A DNA stretch of 8,393 nucleotides from Nitrospira sp. (GTDB taxonomy: Bacteria > Nitrospirota > Thermodesulfovibrionia > Thermodesulfovibrionales > SM23-35), in assembly GCA_016873595.1 (NCBI GenBank), contig VGWZ01000079.1, forward strand, positions 1 to 8,393, in the 5' to 3' direction. Made by a program: the position numbers and the translations under genes. The first letter of the stretch is position 1, and each line of letters starts with the position of its first letter. The notes under the pieces were generated by a model. The model worked only from the letters and a program-made list of their open reading frames with translations, was not told the origin of the DNA and did not search any database. Positions 6,780 through 8,393 of this stretch are shown here, one piece after another.

Positions 6780-7231
6780 TAGATAATATTTCCGAAGTCT
6801 TCAGGTCTGAGATTTTTAAGCCACTCCTCGAGTTCATCTGCGCTTTTTCTTTCCATTATGCTGTCTTCTACAAATATAGGGGAATTGGCTCTTAACGCAA
6901 CTGCGACCGCATCACTCGGTCGTGAGTCTACTAAGGTTTCTTTTTTCCCGTCGCTGATGCAGACAAGTGCATAGTATGTGTTGTCCAGAATTTCCGTGAC
7001 GATGATCTTCGTTACTTTTACCTTAAGGCTATCAACTATATTTTTTACAAGGTCATGGGTAAGAGGTCGTGGGGTTACCACTTTCCCTAACGCAAGTGCT
7101 ATTGAATCAGCCTCAGGTTTACCGATCCAGATGGGGAGGGTCCCGTCTCCATTCACTTCTTTCAAAAGGAGGATATACATACTACTACGGGGATCAAACA
7201 GCAGACCTTCAACCTTCATCTCGATTAACAT
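6779..7231 (-). CDS. Bifunctional nuclease family protein (DUF151)
   Basis: The 150-residue protein is a complete DUF151/BFN domain. It has the early VEGLLFDPRSSMYILLLKE strand pair and the conserved LPIWIGKPEADSIALAL (32-48). It also has RPLTHDL (55-61), VDSRPSDAVAVALR (101-114) and SPIFVEDSIM (117-126). Plant and archaeal members have been described with DNase and RNase activity; the role in bacteria is poorly defined. The C-terminal UVR extension found in some members is not present. The ATG at 7231 directly abuts the TAG of era, with AGGA about 9 nt upstream inside the era end, so this start is favoured over the in-frame ATG four codons later. Its stop overlaps the recO start by one base. 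Confidence 0.92.
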   Translation of the reverse strand: MLIEMKVEGLLFDPRSSMYILLLKEVNGDGTLPIWIGKPEADSIALALGKVVTPRPLTHDLVKNIVDSLKVKVTKIIVTEILDNTYYALVCISDGKKETLVDSRPSDAVAVALRANSPIFVEDSIMERKSADELEEWLKNLRPEDFGNII

Positions 7232-8131
7232 CTATTGATATCCTAATTCCCTCATGGTTGTTTTATTGTTGCGCCAGTCTTTTTTAACCTTTACCCATAA
7301 TTCGAGAAAAACCTTTGTATTGAGGAGTCTTTCAATGTCAATTCTTGCAGCGCTTCCTATGGATTTGAGCATAGCACCTCTTTTTCCTATTATAATACCT
7401 TTCTGACCTTCTCTTTCAACATAAATATTGCCGCTGATTACTACGAGACCATCTTCTCTTTCCTTCCATTCAGCAATTTCAACAGCAACTGAATAAGGCA
7501 CTTCCTCTTCTGTCATTTCCATTACCTTTTCTCTGATTATCTCTGAAACCATAAATCTTTCTAGCTGGTCAGTTATAAATTCATCAGGATAATATTTAGG
7601 GCCACTGGGCATATAGTCAAAGATTCTTTTCATAAGCAGGCTCATCCCGTCCTGTGTCAATGCAGAAAAAGGAATTATCTCGTTAAATGAGTAAAGATTT
7701 TTGAAGTGATCTATGAGCGGAAGAAGGTCTGTTTTCTTGATTGTATCTATTTTGTTTATCAACAAGAAAACAGGAGAACGAACTTTCTTCAACATCTCAA
7801 TGACGGATAAATCTTCTTTCTCAGGAGAGCGTGGTTCGACCATGAATAAAATAATATCAACTTCATTTAATGCTTCAAGAGCAGTTTTCACCATTGCTTC
7901 GCCAAGTTTATGCCTTGGCTTATGGATTCCGGGTGTGTCAATAAAGATAATCTGTGCCCCGGGGAGCGTTTTTATCCCGATAATCCTGTTTCTTGTTGTC
8001 TGCGGTTTTGTTGTAACAATTGCGACCTTTTCACCGAGAATGGAATTCAGGAGTGTAGACTTACCGACATTGGGTCGTCCAATGATAGATACATAGCCCG
8101 ACCGAAAATTTTTTAGTTCTTCACCTATCAC
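7232..8131 (-). CDS. era: GTPase Era
   Basis: Era is an essential GTPase that binds the 3' end of 16S rRNA and assists assembly of the small ribosomal subunit, cycling between cytosol and membrane. Its 299 residues are a normal length. GTPase motifs are G1 GRPNVGKST (18-26), G2 around PQTTRNR (44-50), G3 DTPG (65-68), G4 NKID (126-129) and G5 SAL (156-158). The C-terminal KH RNA-binding domain contains GIIIGKRGAMLKSIG (245-259) and ends KVFLELWVKVKKDWRNN. The start chosen is GTG at 8131-8129, preceded by a modest AAGAG; the ATG two codons further upstream is in another frame and stops at once. It is the first gene of an era, nuclease, recO operon. The non-coding palindrome lies immediately upstream. 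Confidence 0.97.
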   Translation of the reverse strand: MIGEELKNFRSGYVSIIGRPNVGKSTLLNSILGEKVAIVTTKPQTTRNRIIGIKTLPGAQIIFIDTPGIHKPRHKLGEAMVKTALEALNEVDIILFMVEPRSPEKEDLSVIEMLKKVRSPVFLLINKIDTIKKTDLLPLIDHFKNLYSFNEIIPFSALTQDGMSLLMKRIFDYMPSGPKYYPDEFITDQLERFMVSEIIREKVMEMTEEEVPYSVAVEIAEWKEREDGLVVISGNIYVEREGQKGIIIGKRGAMLKSIGSAARIDIERLLNTKVFLELWVKVKKDWRNNKTTMRELGYQ

Positions 8132-8154
8132 ACATTACTCTTTTTATAACTGAA

Positions 8155-8174
8155 TTATGCTAAGTTTAGCATAA
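8155..8174. repeat. Short palindrome upstream of era
   Basis: TTATGCTAA (8155-8163) and TTAGCATAA (8166-8174) form a perfect 9-bp inverted repeat around a 2-base centre. It ends 24 bp before the era start codon and overlaps the outer edge of the larger palindrome. Position and symmetry suit an operator or a leader hairpin. A TATAAA lies on the minus strand at 8148-8143, which would place the palindrome over the -35 region, but no good -35 box is seen. Confidence 0.6.
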
Positions 8175-8352
8175 GCAGGGCTGGCTTGAGCGATATCAGA
8201 GATTTTTCGGTAACAGTTCTTAGCGAATTGTAGCATCCATAGCCTCGACTGTTTGAGTCCCGAAAACTTTCGGGACGAGTTTCGAGGCGATAGCAGAAAG
8301 AACTTAGAACTGTCGAAAAATATCGTAGTAAGCGAAAGACAGTCCTGCTTAT
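8171..8352. repeat. Long imperfect palindrome, MITE-like or structured RNA element
   Basis: Four nested inverted pairs share one centre near 8266. ATAAGCAGGGCTG (8171-8183) pairs with 8340-8352 with one G-T wobble. ATTTTTCG (8202-8209) pairs with 8314-8321. ACAGTTCT (8213-8220) pairs with 8306-8313. GCCTCGA (8242-8248) pairs with 8282-8288, and GTCCCGAAA (8257-8265) with 8268-8276, leaving a 2-base loop. Unpaired stretches of differing length separate the arms. The arms may extend to TAAG at 8161 and CTTA at 8357-8360. The minus strand is open across the element (8155-8355), but the peptide is unlike any protein I know and the palindrome explains the openness. No transposase is present, so a miniature inverted-repeat element is possible; a transcribed hairpin is the alternative. 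Confidence 0.7.
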
Positions 8353-8360
8353 CAAGCTTA

Positions 8361-8393
8361 TATGTTGTATGGAGTTCTGTAATGTAATATTAA
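8361..8393. other. AT-rich end of the window
   Basis: I see no gene, promoter or repeat that I can support in these last bases beyond the palindrome. Confidence 0.3.

Noticed and set aside
7713..8096. A 127-codon plus-strand open frame within era
   Set aside because: It is the antisense shadow of the strongly conserved Era GTPase domain.
8155..8355. A 66-codon open frame on the minus strand upstream of era
   Set aside because: It spans the long palindrome almost exactly, has no recognisable domain, and its peptide composition looks like translated non-coding sequence.

Overview
The window is a compact bacterial chromosomal segment at fairly low GC. Nearly every gene lies on the minus strand. 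Era, RecO, a DUF151 nuclease, an ADP-forming acetate-CoA ligase and an actinobacterial/archaeal-type inositol-phosphate synthase together suggest an anaerobic or thermophilic deep-branching Gram-negative bacterium. Nitrospirota (Thermodesulfovibrio-like) is my best guess, made from recall of gene content and not from any search.

Layout on the + axis: (a) 2-322, the C-terminal end of an IS4-superfamily (IS1634-like) transposase cut by the window edge; (b) 323-470, non-coding, holding a small hairpin and the promoter of (c) tRNA-Gly(CCC) at 471-545. All of these are on the + strand. (d) 549-2643 on the minus strand is a tight three-gene operon read as InsA-like zinc-ribbon/HTH protein, then myo-inositol-1-phosphate synthase (ino1), then a CDP-alcohol phosphatidyltransferase of the phosphatidylinositol-phosphate synthase type. 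(e) 2719-5887 on the minus strand is a two-gene operon: a fused alpha-beta ADP-forming acetyl-CoA synthetase, then a BioD-like/DRTGG protein related to the N-terminal part of phosphotransacetylase. (f) 5888-6041 is non-coding, with a candidate promoter and a hairpin. (g) 6042-8131 on the minus strand is a tightly coupled housekeeping operon, era, DUF151 bifunctional nuclease, recO, with abutting or overlapping junctions. (h) 8132-8393 has no gene and is dominated by a roughly 180-200 bp imperfect palindrome.

Physiologically, ino1 makes inositol phosphate and the adjacent transferase can attach it to CDP-diacylglycerol, so the pair reads as an inositol-phospholipid pathway. The acetate-CoA ligase conserves energy by turning acetyl-CoA (or another acyl-CoA), ADP and Pi into acid, ATP and CoA; the BioD/DRTGG partner has no transferase domain and is probably regulatory or accessory. 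Era, the nuclease and RecO serve ribosome maturation and DNA repair.

Most of the window is recognisable. The parts worth a second look are the long palindrome next to era, the orphan IS1-type DNA-binding protein heading the inositol operon from a possibly leaderless promoter, the stand-alone BioD/DRTGG protein, and the 3-bp convergent arrangement of tRNA-Gly and the transferase gene. I did not see a clear undescribed multi-gene system.
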